Origin: Carnegiea gigantea
Lineage: Eukaryota > Streptophyta > Magnoliopsida > Caryophyllales > Cactaceae
Direction of reading: 5' to 3'
Length of the DNA: 64,000 bases
Assembly: GCA_029747015.1 (NCBI GenBank)
Contig: JAKOGI010000830.1
Span: 301,501-365,500 of the forward strand
Numbering within the stretch: position 1 is the stretch's first letter; each line of letters starts with the position of its first letter. Shown here in pieces: positions 47,346 through 58,600 of this stretch. Below the pieces are notes generated by a model that worked only from the letters and a program-made list of their open reading frames with translations, was not told the DNA's origin and searched no databases. The position numbers were made by a program, and so were the translations under genes.

Positions 47346-48698
47346 TCTAGGATCCTCTATGATATAGAGAATGAGTCAACTGTTTCTGAGTGCTTCCTTG
47401 ATGACCTTGATCCTTGGTATGCTGATATTGTGAACTACCTAGTTGCTGGTAGGATCTCTGAGGGTTGGACTAAGAATGATAGGGACAGGTTCTTCCACCT
47501 CGTGAAATTCTTTGTTTGGGATGACCCTTATTTGTTTAAGTACTGTGCTGACCAAGTCTTTAGCAGGTGTATTCCCGACAATGAGGTGAGGAATATCCTT
47601 TCTTTTTGTCATGATCAAGCATGTGGGGAGCATTTTAGTGGAAGGAAGACTGCAGCCAAAGTTCTTCAATGTGGATTCTACTAGCCTACTTTATTTAGGG
47701 ATGATTTTGAATACTGTAAGAGTTGTCCTAGGTGCCAGCAGTTGGGTAGAATAAGCAGGCGGGGTATGATGCCATTGAGTTCCATCATTGTAGTGGAGAT
47801 TTTTGATGTGTGGGGAATAGATTTTATGGGACCATTTTCATCATCTTTTAGGAATGAGTATATTCTGTTAGCTGTGGATTATGTCTCTAAATGGGTTAAG
47901 GCCATCCCCTCTAGGACTAATGATACTAGGGTTGTCATGAAGTTCCTTAGGGAGAACATCTTTGCTGGATTTGGCATGCCCCGGGCTATCATTAGTGATC
48001 AGGGGACCCATTTCAACAATCGGTCTTTTGATGCTTTACTGCAAAGGTATTCCATAATCCATAGGCTTGCTACCCCCTATCATCCCCAAACCAGTGGCCA
48101 AGTCGAAGTGTCCAATCGGCAGATTAAACAGATTCTAGAGAAGACAGCGAGCCGGAATAGGAAAGATGCTCGTTGATGCTATTTGGGCTTATAGAACGAC
48201 TTTCAAAACTCCCCTGGGTATGTCACCCTATAGGGTTTTTATGGTAAACCTTGTCATCTCCCTGTTGAGATTAAACATAGAGCGTGGTGGGCCATTAAAA
48301 TGCTCAATTATGACTTGACTGAGGCCGATGAGGAGCGCAGACTGCAATTGAGTGAGCTTGAGGAGATAAGAGTTGAAGCGTATGAGAGTGCTCGATCTTA
48401 TAAAGAGAGAGCTAAGTTGTTCCATGATAATCACATTCTTAGGAAAGAGTTTGCCCCGAGAATGAAAGTACTCTTATATGATTCTAAGCATCATTTATTT
48501 CCAAGGAAATTGAGGTCCCGATGGACGGGTCCCTATATTGTCTCACATGTTTTCCCTTATGGTACAGTCGAAATTCAGGATCCAGAGAGTGACGCTAAAT
48601 TTAAGGTGACTGGCCAGTGACTGAAGCAATTGTTAGAGTTGCCCAGTAAGGAAGATGTGGAGTGTCTGATACTCCACGAGCCGGGTTCTGATCGGTGA
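47346..48698 (+). pseudogene. pol: Athila-2 integrase
   Basis: Zinc-binding end with HDQACGEHFSGRKT and [11 protein letters not shown] (stop at 47682 between them). Catalytic core with [19 protein letters not shown] and [14 protein letters not shown]. An 11-base deletion near 48168 and a one-base deletion near 48236, judged against 1435-1500, together restore the frame. C-terminal part with LRSRWTGPYIVSHVFP. Ends at TGA 48696-48698. Confidence 0.92.
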
Positions 48699-49993
48699 TG
48701 GTGTAGAGATAGCTCAGGTGTACTTAACACCCGACCTGGTTTCTTTTCATCCCTTCTCTCCTTTTCTCTTTCTCTTCTTTTTCCTTTCCCTTTTCTTTTT
48801 GTATAGGTGGTTGTTTTTCTTTTGTGTTGTACATTTGATTTTGTGTCATGTCCTTTTTGTTTTTGAGTCTAATTTTTATTTGTTTCTTTTTTAGGTTTTA
48901 TTTTGGGTTTTTATGGTTCTTTCTAATCCCAATGAGGACATTGTGAGATTTAGGTGTGGGCATGGGGGAACTTTGAAAAAACTATTAAAAAAAAAAATTG
49001 AACAATTTTTCAAAAACAAAAAGATTTTTGTTTTGTTTTTGGGGAAGCTTAGTGCTATTCTAATCAACTTAAATGCCCTGTGCTTTGATTATTAGCCTGT
49101 ATATATGTATGATGTGCATGTTAGGTCCCATCCTCGGTGTGTCATTCTTAGCCCTAATTCTAATCCCATTTGTTCATTATCGCTGTATAATCCAATCCCT
49201 ATTTATTTCATCCTCATTCTCTTAAGGTCTTAGTTTTCCATGATCGGCTCTCCCACTTGTTTTAGACACAATTACTTTGATTTTTTTTAATTGAAAAACC
49301 AAAAAAAAGAGAAAAAAATGAATTAAAAAAAGAAAAAAAACAAAGGAACTGAAAAAAAAAAGAAGAAAGAATAGGAAAAAGGAAATGGAATAAATTTGGA
49401 ATGACAAGTTACCCTTTGAGCATGCACTACTGGGTGTTGCCCTTTAAGGCAATACTGCTACTGGGAAAGCTTGCTTCCAATGTTACTAAATCAATAATGC
49501 AATTTGTGTTAGTCAAGTGGGGTTGAGTTTGATTTTGGTAAACCTGAGCTCTAAGATAATGATACCCTTACACACGAGCACTGGGAAGGATTCAAGGTTT
49601 TGATGTGCAGTTGAGTGAAAAATTAGTGCTTTGATGTCATTCATAGGGGTAGAGAGTCTTGATGTGTACATTTTGTTCATATGCAGGCCAATATCTTTGC
49701 TACATAGGTGATTTAGTTGATTAGAATGTGTATATATCTTTCCCCAGTTTTGTACATATTAATTTTTGAAAAAAAAACTTTTTTTTTGAGTTTCTTATAT
49801 AGATTTTGTGGGTTTATCTTCTGCAAATCCTCACGAGACCTTAATCATCTACTAGGGGTAACCTAGGGGTTTAAAGAGCTTGTTGCACATGCTAAGTGCA
49901 ATCGTGATACCTATGAAAGTGAGTTAGGATTTTGTTTTGTTTTCTTTTTTTTTTCAATTTTTCGTTTTGTTTTACTCGAGGACGAGCAAAACT
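48699..49993 (+). other. Athila-2 non-coding 3' region
   Basis: Low-complexity T-rich and A-rich sequence matching 1958-3275. No third gene. Confidence 0.8.
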
Positions 49994-50009
49994 TAGGTGT
50001 GGGGGTATT
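49994..50009 (+). promoter_or_regulatory. Polypurine tract of Athila-2
   Basis: TAGGTGTGGGGGTATT directly before the 3' LTR. Confidence 0.8.
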
Positions 50010-51298
50010 TGTTCAACCTGAAATTGTTACGTTTTTATACCCTTTTATTATCTAATAATTGCTCGAAATAAATTATTGAATTAGAATTTTAATATGTTTT
50101 TATTATTTTGTAGGGATTTGAAAATTGAAAAAAAATGAATAAAATTCCCAAGGATTGGATCAAGCAAGGAAAAATGGAAGAAAAGAAAATCCGATGCCCA
50201 ACCCTCTCATTCCTTTCATTCTCTCTAGGTCAGCGACCCAGTGGCCCATCTTGACCGTGCCCAGTTCCCCCTTCTCCTCCTTCTTTTCTTTCTTTTTCCT
50301 TAGGACGGTCTATTTTTCTCTTCCTTTTCTCTTGCCCAACCCGGTCTCCTCCTCCCTCTTTTCTTTTTCTCTCTCTCTTTCTCTTTTGGGCCTGGCCCAT
50401 TTGCTCTCCTATTTGCTCCCTTATTCCCCGGCCCAGACTCCCTCTGTCTCTATTCCACTTAATTGTTCACACATGCCATGCACGTGATAGCCCTATCCCC
50501 CCTTCTTCTTCCTCAGTCCTTTGTACAACCCCAAGAACCGAAGAACAGAGCAGAGCGTGGCCGTTCATTTTCTTACCCAGCCATTTCACTCTTTCTCTCT
50601 CCTCCTTCATTATCTAACATTTGCATCATCATCACCATCATTAATCCTTCGGTTATAAGGAGTCAATGAAGGCAACCCAGGGGGCGATTTTTGGATCTTA
50701 AAAGAAGGCTCGAATAGCAGAGCAACGGGCATGAAGTTCCGGTAGAGAGCAGTAGAGTAGAGTAGAGAGTCGGGTAGCTTGAGTTGCCAGATCAATATTG
50801 TTCTTTTTCATTCATTTTGAAGTTTCAAGATTTAGGCTTTAGTTTTCTTTTCTTTCCTTCCACTTTTTTTTCATTCCCAAAATCAAGAGCTTCAAATTGT
50901 CAATTTAGGTAATTTAATCGAAAACTTCAAGTTATAAGGAGCCGAGTCTTCGAGATTTGAATCGATTTTCTTTGGGCCTTGCTTTTGATTGTTGTGCTGG
51001 GATTCATTCGTTTCCTCTATTTTGTTCATTCATTCGTTCCGTTGTTTTGTGCATTCAAGATTTATGCAATAATTACGGCTAAGTGTTGGTAGGATCAAAT
51101 TATTTACAGTTTGGGGATTGCATTGTGGTTCCTTGTCTTTGTAAGCGAGGGCCTTCATTTCCATAAATTAATATTTTTTATGTTTAATCTATTATTTAGT
51201 TTTAATTTAGAATACGACTTAATTTCACAACCATCCCTGAGGACGATACCCGTAATTCATACAACGATAAACCGTATGCTTGCGGAAAATTACTGACA
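50010..51298 (+). repeat. 3' LTR of Athila-2
   Basis: TGTTCAACCTG to ACTGACA, 1289 bp, followed by the target duplication CAAGG. Confidence 0.95.
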
Positions 51299-53122
51299 CA
51301 AGGTGTGCGACGCTTGTGCGAGAGGAAAACAAGTTAGGGCTTCTTTCAAATGAAAGAACTGTGTTAGTACTTCCCGACCTCTTGAGCTACTACATATTGA
51401 TTTTGTGGTCCTATGACGATCACAAGTGGAGGTGGGAAGAGGTATATGTTTGTTATTGTGGATGATTACTCTCGTTTCACTTGGACTCTATTTTTAGCAT
51501 CGAAAGATGAATCATTTGAAAAGTTTCTTGTGCTCCCTAAGAAAATTGAAAAGAGAGTAGGACACTTATTGATATGTCTTAGGTCTGACCATGGGAAAGA
51601 ATTTGAAAACTTGAGCTTTATTGATTATTGTAATAAACATAGTGTTGATCACAACTTTTCTGCCCCCATAACACCCCAATAGAACGGGGTGGTAGAGCGG
51701 GAAAAACATACTCTAGAGGACATGACTAAGACTATGCTTATCGCTAGTGGTCTTCGAAGGAACTTTCGGGCAGAGGCGTTGAATACATCGTGTTGTATTG
51801 TTAATAGATGTATGATCAGACCCATACTAAACAAAACTCATTACGAACTCTTCAAAGGACGAAAACCCAATATTAAGCACTTGAGGGTGTTTGGTTGCAA
51901 ATGCTATGTTCATAATAATGGGAAGGAATCCTTGGAAAAGTTCGACCCTAAAAGTGATGAAGCCATATTCCTAGGGTACTCCTCACACAGTAAGGCATAC
52001 GAAGTGTTTAACAAAAGAACCTTATGTGTTGAGGAGAGTGTCCATGTACTGTTTGATGAAACTAACTCCTTAATTGAGCATGATGCACAGGATGAAGAGT
52101 TCGAACTTGATCTTATGAGAAAAGACCTCTCGCTCACTCAAAGCTCCATCGTAGACAACGGTAAGGCTCCTAAAGGTGAACTAAGTCCTAGATCCGATAG
52201 TGCAGAAGATGGGCAGGGAGCAAACTAGTCAGAGGGAAGCATTGCTGAAGCTGATTTGGAACAGAACCAACCCACTCAACCTGATCCTTCCCGAACTGAT
52301 GTGGGAACATGCCCGAGAATAGATCCAAAACCTGTTTTATCAAGTATCCAGGGGGGATTAGAAAACGTGTCTGTGGATCCATTTACTCCACGACCCTAGA
52401 AGCACCAAAGTTCGCTCCCTCTTGACCAGATTATGTCTGATATTAATACAGGGGTGTGAACAAAATTCAAACTCAGAAACTTTTATGCCTTCTATGCCTT
52501 TTTATCTAATATTAAGCCAAAGAATGTTCATGAAACTCTTGCAGATTCTGACTGGGTTACTGCTATGCAAAAGGAGCTTCATAAGTTCGAAAGGAATAAG
52601 GTTTGGCACCTGGAACCACGGCCTAAAGACAGATTGATAATCAGTACCAAGTGGGTGTTCAAGAACAAATTGGATGAGCTCGGAACAATCACCCGAAATA
52701 AGGCCAGGTTGGTGGCTCAGGGCTACAACCAAGAAGAGGGGATTGACTATCAGGAAACATTTGCGCCTGTTGTAAGGATCGAGGCTATCCGCATTTTGGT
52801 GGCTTTCACAGCCCACATGGAGGTCAAACTATACCAAATAGATGTCAAGAGTGCATTCCTCAATGGATACTGTAAGGAAGAGGTGTATGTAAGCCAACCC
52901 CCTGGTTTTGAAAATCAAGATTTCCCTAACCATGTGTTTAAACTTCACAAAGCTCTTTATAGTTTAAAATAAGCTCCTAGAGCTTAGTATGAATGCTTGC
53001 CAAAATTTCTAATCGATATTGGTTTTTAAAGGGGCAAGTTTGATAATACCTTGTTTCTCAAATCAAAGGGGGAACATCTATTGATTATTCAAGTATATGT
53101 CGATGACATTATATTTGGTGCA
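51299..53122 (+). pseudogene. pol: copia-B integrase to reverse transcriptase, middle piece
   Basis: Resumes at TGTGCGACGC (the VCDAC zinc ligands) directly after the target duplication. The core has DDYSRFTW, RSDHGKEF and a stop just before NGVVERE. RT has [25 protein letters not shown] and DVKSAFLNG. The stop TAG at 52985 is shared with copia-A (6277). Athila-3 cuts it at 53122, just past the YVDDIIFGA catalytic block. Confidence 0.92.
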
Positions 53123-54290
53123 TGTTGTGAATTTCCGCAAGCGCACAGTTTATCGTTGTAACATTTGCAGGTATCGTCCTCAGGGATAGTTATGAAATTA
53201 GATTATCAAAAAAAATTCAAAACTAAATTAAGAGGGGGGAAAAAAAATCAGGTGCTAAAAGTTACGCAATCCATCACTTGCAAAGAACAACACCAAAGTA
53301 AGAGTAAAGTTACAAACTGAAATGATTCTGACTCAGCAACACCTACTCACAACTATCCATAAAATTAGAACCTGGGCATTCGCACAGAGCTTCAGCAAAC
53401 GAAAATTTGGGCTATTCGCATAGAGCTTTAGCAAACGAGAATTTGTCCAATTCGAGCCATGCTTATGAGAAAAAAAAAGTACAACCTCAACCTACCATTA
53501 ATTCATAAGCAAATTACATCAATCTTTTTAAGACTAAACTCTCAATCTAAACTAAAAAGGATTGAACCTTCCTTCCCCCTTGCTCTGTTCTTCGACTTCC
53601 ATTAAAAGCCCTGAAGAACACCGACCTTTTGCCCCTTCAATTGCTTCTCCCCTCATCTTGTAACTGATGCTTTTATAATGGCGATGATGATGGATAATGA
53701 TGGGCAAGAGAGAGAGAGAGAGAGAAACGGGTGGAGAGGAAGAAAAAGAGCCACGAACAGCTCTGTTTGTGGCCCTGTTTTCGAGTCTCTGGGACGAAGC
53801 ATGAGGGAGAAGAAGAAGAGGAGGAGATGAGGCTGATTCACGTGCCTGGCGTGTGAAAGATAAATGGAGAAGAGGCTGATGCGTGCTAGGCTTCGGTCTG
53901 AGAAAGAGAAGGAAGAACAAAGACTGGGCCTTTTTTTGCAAAGAGAAGCCGGCCCACCAGGAGACAAGGAGAAAGAAATGGAGAGGAAGAAGATCAGGCC
54001 TAGACCGGCCTAAGGGGAGAGGAAAGGGAAAGAAAACAAACTGGGCATGCATGGGCCGTGGAGCTGAGCCGCTTCTTTTGCTTCTTTTCTCAATCAATTG
54101 CTTGTTATGACCCAATCCGATTTTGATTCAACTTTCTCTTTTTTTTCTTCAAGCAATTTATTTATTCTTCAAATGTCTCAAATTCCTACAAAACAAATAA
54201 AACGAATATTAAAATCCTAAATGAATAATTTATTTCAAGCAAATATTAGGTAATAAAGGGTATAAAAATGTCAAAATTTCAGGTTGAACA
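53123..54290 (-). repeat. 3' LTR of Athila-3
   Basis: On the minus strand TGTTCAACCTGAAAT to AATTCACAACA, 1168 bp. An open frame on the minus strand at 53552-54115 also occurs in part in the other LTR (62444-62698, 62775-63014), broken differently; it is Pro/Ser/Leu-rich and I treat it as a composition effect. Confidence 0.94.
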
Positions 54291-54308
54291 AATACCCCCA
54301 CACCTAAA
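54291..54308 (-). promoter_or_regulatory. Polypurine tract of Athila-3
   Basis: On the minus strand TTTAGGTGTGGGGGTATT directly before the 3' LTR, the same as in Athila-1 and -2. Confidence 0.8.
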
Positions 54309-55632
54309 TTTTGCTCGTCCTCGAGTAAAACAAAACTAAAAAGCTTTAGAAAAACAAAATAAAATCCTAACTCACTTTCGTAGGATCACCGTTGCGCTTA
54401 GCATGTGCAACAAGCCCTTTAAACCTGTAGGTTACCCCTAGTGGGCGAGGAAGGTCTCCTGAGGGTTTGCAGAAGATACACCCACAAAATCTATAAAAGA
54501 AAACATAAATAGAAACTTGAAATCTTTTTGGGCTTTGTTTTTGTTTTTTTTAAAAATTAATATATACAAAATTGGGGAAAGATATACATATTCAAATCAA
54601 CTAAATCACCTTTGTAGCAAAGATGTTGTCCTGCATATAAACATAATGTACTCATCAAGACTCTCTACCCCATGCATGACATCAAAGCACTAATTTTTCA
54701 TCCCACGTATACACTAAAGCTTTGAATCCTTCCCTATGCTCGTGTGCATGTGTTTCATCATTCTACGGCTTAGGTTTACCAAAATCAAACTCAATCCCAC
54801 TCGATTAATACAAATTATATTATTGATTAATTAACATATGAACCAAGCTTTCCCAGTAGTAATATTGCCTCAAAGAGTAATACCCAGTAGCGCATGCCCT
54901 AAAGGGTTGCTTGTCATTCTAAATTTTATTTTATTTCTTTTTTCTTCTGTTTCAGTTCCTTTTTTTTGCATTTGTTTTGCCTTTTTTTTCTTTTTTTTCA
55001 TTCTCATGTTTTCTCTCTTTTTTTGCCTTTTTTTTCAATTAAAAACCAAAAATAATTGTGTCAAAAATAGGTGGGAGCCGATCATGGAAAACTAAGATCT
55101 TAAGACAATGAGGATGAAATAAATAGGGATTAGATTATACAGCTATAATGAACAAATGTGGTTAGAATTAGGGCTAAGAATGACACACCGAGGATAAAGA
55201 CCTATCAAGCACATCATGCATATATACAAACTAACAATCAAAGCACAGAGCATTTAAGTTGATTAGAATAGCACTAAGCTTCCCCAAAAACAAAACAAAA
55301 ATCTTTTTGGATTTTCATTTTTTTTTTAATTCAAAATTTCCCCAAAATTTCTCCACCCCCACACCTATTCCGCGTAATGTCCTCATTGGGAGTAGAAAGA
55401 AACATAAAACCACAAAATAAAACTGAAAAAGAAAACAAACAAAACTCACAAAGATATGACTCAAAAGCAAATAGTCAACATATATACAAAAGAAAAACTA
55501 AAAGAACCAACTATACAAAAGGAAAGAAAAAGGAAAAAAAAAAGAAAAAGAGTAAAAGAGAGACGGGAGGAAAAGAAGGTCTTAGCAAACCAGGTCTGGT
55601 TCTAAGTACACTGAAGCTATCATCGCAACACA
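54309..55632 (-). other. Athila-3 non-coding 3' region
   Basis: No envelope-like gene. A/T-rich low-complexity stretches at about 54940-55040 and 55490-55560. Parts match the same region of Athila-2 in reverse. Confidence 0.8.
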
Positions 55633-58600
55633 TCATTGAGCAGGACTCGGCTCACGGAGTATCAGACACTCCACATCTTCCTTGCTAGGCAACTCCAGAA
55701 ATTGCTTCAATCTTTGACCATTCACCTTAAAAGTAGCACCATTGTCAGGGTCCTGAATTTCAACTGCACCATAGGGAAAAACATGTGAGACAATGTAAAG
55801 ACCAGTCCATCGGGACCTTAACTTCCTTGGAAACAAATGGAGCCTAGAGTCATACAAGAGCACTTTCATTCCTGGGGCAAACTCTCTCCGAAGGATACGC
55901 TTATCATGAAACAACTTCGCTCTTTCTTTGTAAGAACGAGCACTCTCATAAGCCTCGGCTCTAATCTCATCAAGTTCATTCAGTTGCAGTCTACGCTCTT
56001 CACCAACCTCAGTCAAGTCATAGTTGAGTTTCTTAATGGCCCACCAAGCTCTATGCTCTATTTCCATAGGAAGATAACAAGACTTACCATAAACAACCCT
56101 ATAAGGTGACATACCTAAGGGAGTTTTGAGCACCGTCCTATGGGCCTAAAGAGCATCTACGAGTTTATCAGCCCAATCCTTTCTATTCCGGCTCACGGTC
56201 TTTTCAAGAATCTGCTTAATTTGCCGATTGGACACCTCAATCTGGCCACTGGTTTGGGGATGATAGGGGGTAGCAAGCCTATGGACAATTGAATACCTCT
56301 TTAGTAAGGCATCAAAGGACCTATTATTGAAATGGGTATCCTGATCACTAATAATAGCACAGGGCATGCCAAATCTAGCAAAGATGTTCTCCCTTAAGAA
56401 CTCTACAACAACTTTAGCATCATTAGTTCTAGAAGGGATGGCTTCAACCCATTTAAAGACGTAATCCACAGCTAGCAAAATATACTCGTTCTCAAAAGAT
56501 GATGGAAATGGTCCCATGAAGTCTATACCCCAGACATCAAAAATCTCCACCACAATGATGGGACTCAATGGCATCATATCCCGCCTACTGATTTTACCCA
56601 ACTGCTGGCACCCAGGGCAACTCTTACAATACTCAAAAGCATCCCTAAATAGAGTAGGACAATAGAAACTACATTGAAGAACTTTGGCTGCAGTCTTCCT
56701 ACCACTAAAATGCCCCCCACACGACTGATCATGACAGAAAGAAAGGATACTTTTTACCTCGTGGTCGAGAATACACCTCCTAAACATTTGGTCATAATAA
56801 TACTTAAACAAATAAGGGCCCTCCTAAACAAAGAACTTCACAAGGTGAAAGAACCTATCCCTATCATTCTTGTTCCAACTCTCAGGAATCCTACCGGCAA
56901 CCAGGTAGTTTATAATGTTAGCATACTAAGGATCAAGGTGGACAGTATACAACTGCTCATCAGGGAAGTACTCAGAAACAATTGACTCACTCTCTCTATC
57001 ATAGAGAATCCTAGACAAATGGTTAGCTACAAGGTTCTCAGAACTTTTCTTATCCCTAATCTCACAATCAAACTCTTGCAACAGCAATATCCATCCAAAA
57101 AGTCTAGGCTTAGCATCCTTCTTAGAAAGAAGACGCTTAAGAGCAGACTGGTCAGTATACACAATCACATGAGACTTAATCAGGTAAGGTTTAAACTTTT
57201 CAAAACCAAAGATCACAGCGAAAAATTCATTCTCAGTCACAGTATAGTTTAGTTGGGCATCATTCAAAGTGTGACTAGCATAATAGATCACATGGGGCTT
57301 TTTATCAACACGCTGTCCTAAAACTACCCCAACAGCATAATCAGAAGCATCACACATCAATTCAAAAGGTTCTCCCCAGATAAGAGGATAAAGAACAGGA
57401 GCGGAAGTTAAGGCTTCCTTAAGCTTAGTGAAGGCCACAAGACATTCATCAAAAAAATGAAAAGGCACATCTTTAGCTAGTAAGGTGGACAAAGGCTTTG
57501 CAATCTTACTAAAGTCCTTAATGAAGCGACGATAAAAGCCAGCATGTCCAAGAAAAGACCGCACTTCTTTCACACAGGTGGGAGGGGGAAGATTAACAAT
57601 CAAATCAGTCTTAGCCTTATCGACCTAAATTCCATCTTTAGAAATAACATAGCCTAAGGCTATTCCCTTCCTAACCATAAAATGGCATTTTTCCCCATTC
57701 AGAGTCAAACTTTTCTCCCTACACCTTTCCAACACTTTTCTCAGATTAGACAAACAGTCATCAAAGGAAAACCCAAATACAGAGAAGTCATCCATGAAAA
57801 TTTCCAAGCAGTGTTCAACTAAATCTAAGAAAATGGAAATTATGCAACGTTGAAAGGTAGCAGGGGCACTACACAGTCCAAAAGGCATACGTCTAAAGGC
57901 ATAAGTTCCAAAGGGACAGGTGAAAGTAGTCTTCTCCTGATCCTTAGGAGCAATAGAGATCTGGGTATAGCTAGGGTATCCATCTAAGAAGCAATAGAAG
58001 GAATGCCCAGCCAACCTCTCTAACATCTGGTCCAAGAAAAGAAGGGGAAACTGATCTTTCCTAGTGGCAGCATTCAATTTTCTATAATCTATACAAACAC
58101 GCCACCCAGATTGCGCACGAGTAGGGACTAACTCGTTCTTGTCATTCCTAATCACGGTAATCCCGGTCTTCTTAGGCACAGCTTGAACGGGGCTAACCCA
58201 CTCACTATCAAAAATAGGATAGATAATCCCATGGTCTAATCACTTTGGAACTTCTTTTCTAACCACTTTTTGAAGAGTAGGGTTCAAACGCCTTCGACGG
58301 TCACGGTAGGGCTTAGCATTGGCCTCTAGATGAATCCTATGTTGCACAATGGAACGACTAATGCCCTTAATATCCCCTAAGGTCCAACCCAAAGCTTCCT
58401 TGTTCTCTCTAAGTAGGGCAATCAACTTGATCTCTTGATCCCCGCCTAGGTCAGAAGCAATAATGACAGGCAAAGATTCATTGGGGCCTAAAAATGCATA
58501 CTTAAGAGAATCAGGAAGGGGTTTCATTTTAAGAGCAGGAGGGGAAATAGTTTCAGAAGCAGATTCAGAAGCAGCAGTGAGCAAACAATCACCAGTAGAG

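Larger units (their letters stand above)
41048..51298 (+). mobile_element. Athila-2: complete Ty3/gypsy Athila-type element
   Basis: 10251 bp with both LTRs, primer site, gag, protease, RT, RNase H, integrase and polypurine tract in the usual gypsy order. It is flanked by an exact 5-base target duplication, CAAGG, at 41043-41047 and 51299-51303. Integrase follows RNase H, as in gypsy. RT blocks such as VCIDYRKLN and FMDDFSVFG and the tRNA-Asp primer fit the Athila lineage. Stops and several frame changes make it non-autonomous now. Confidence 0.96.

Noticed and set aside
53552..54115. Minus-strand open frame of 187 codons inside the Athila-3 3' LTR, with a partial counterpart in the other LTR
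   Set aside because: It lies in a purine/pyrimidine-biased LTR, is Pro/Ser/Leu-rich without a domain, and is broken differently in the sister LTR (62444-63014). Similar frames occur in other LTRs of the window. Composition explains it.
54838..55095. Phe-rich open frame downstream of Athila-3 integrase, possible membrane protein
   Set aside because: On the opposite strand to the element and made of poly-T runs. The matching region of Athila-2 has no such frame.
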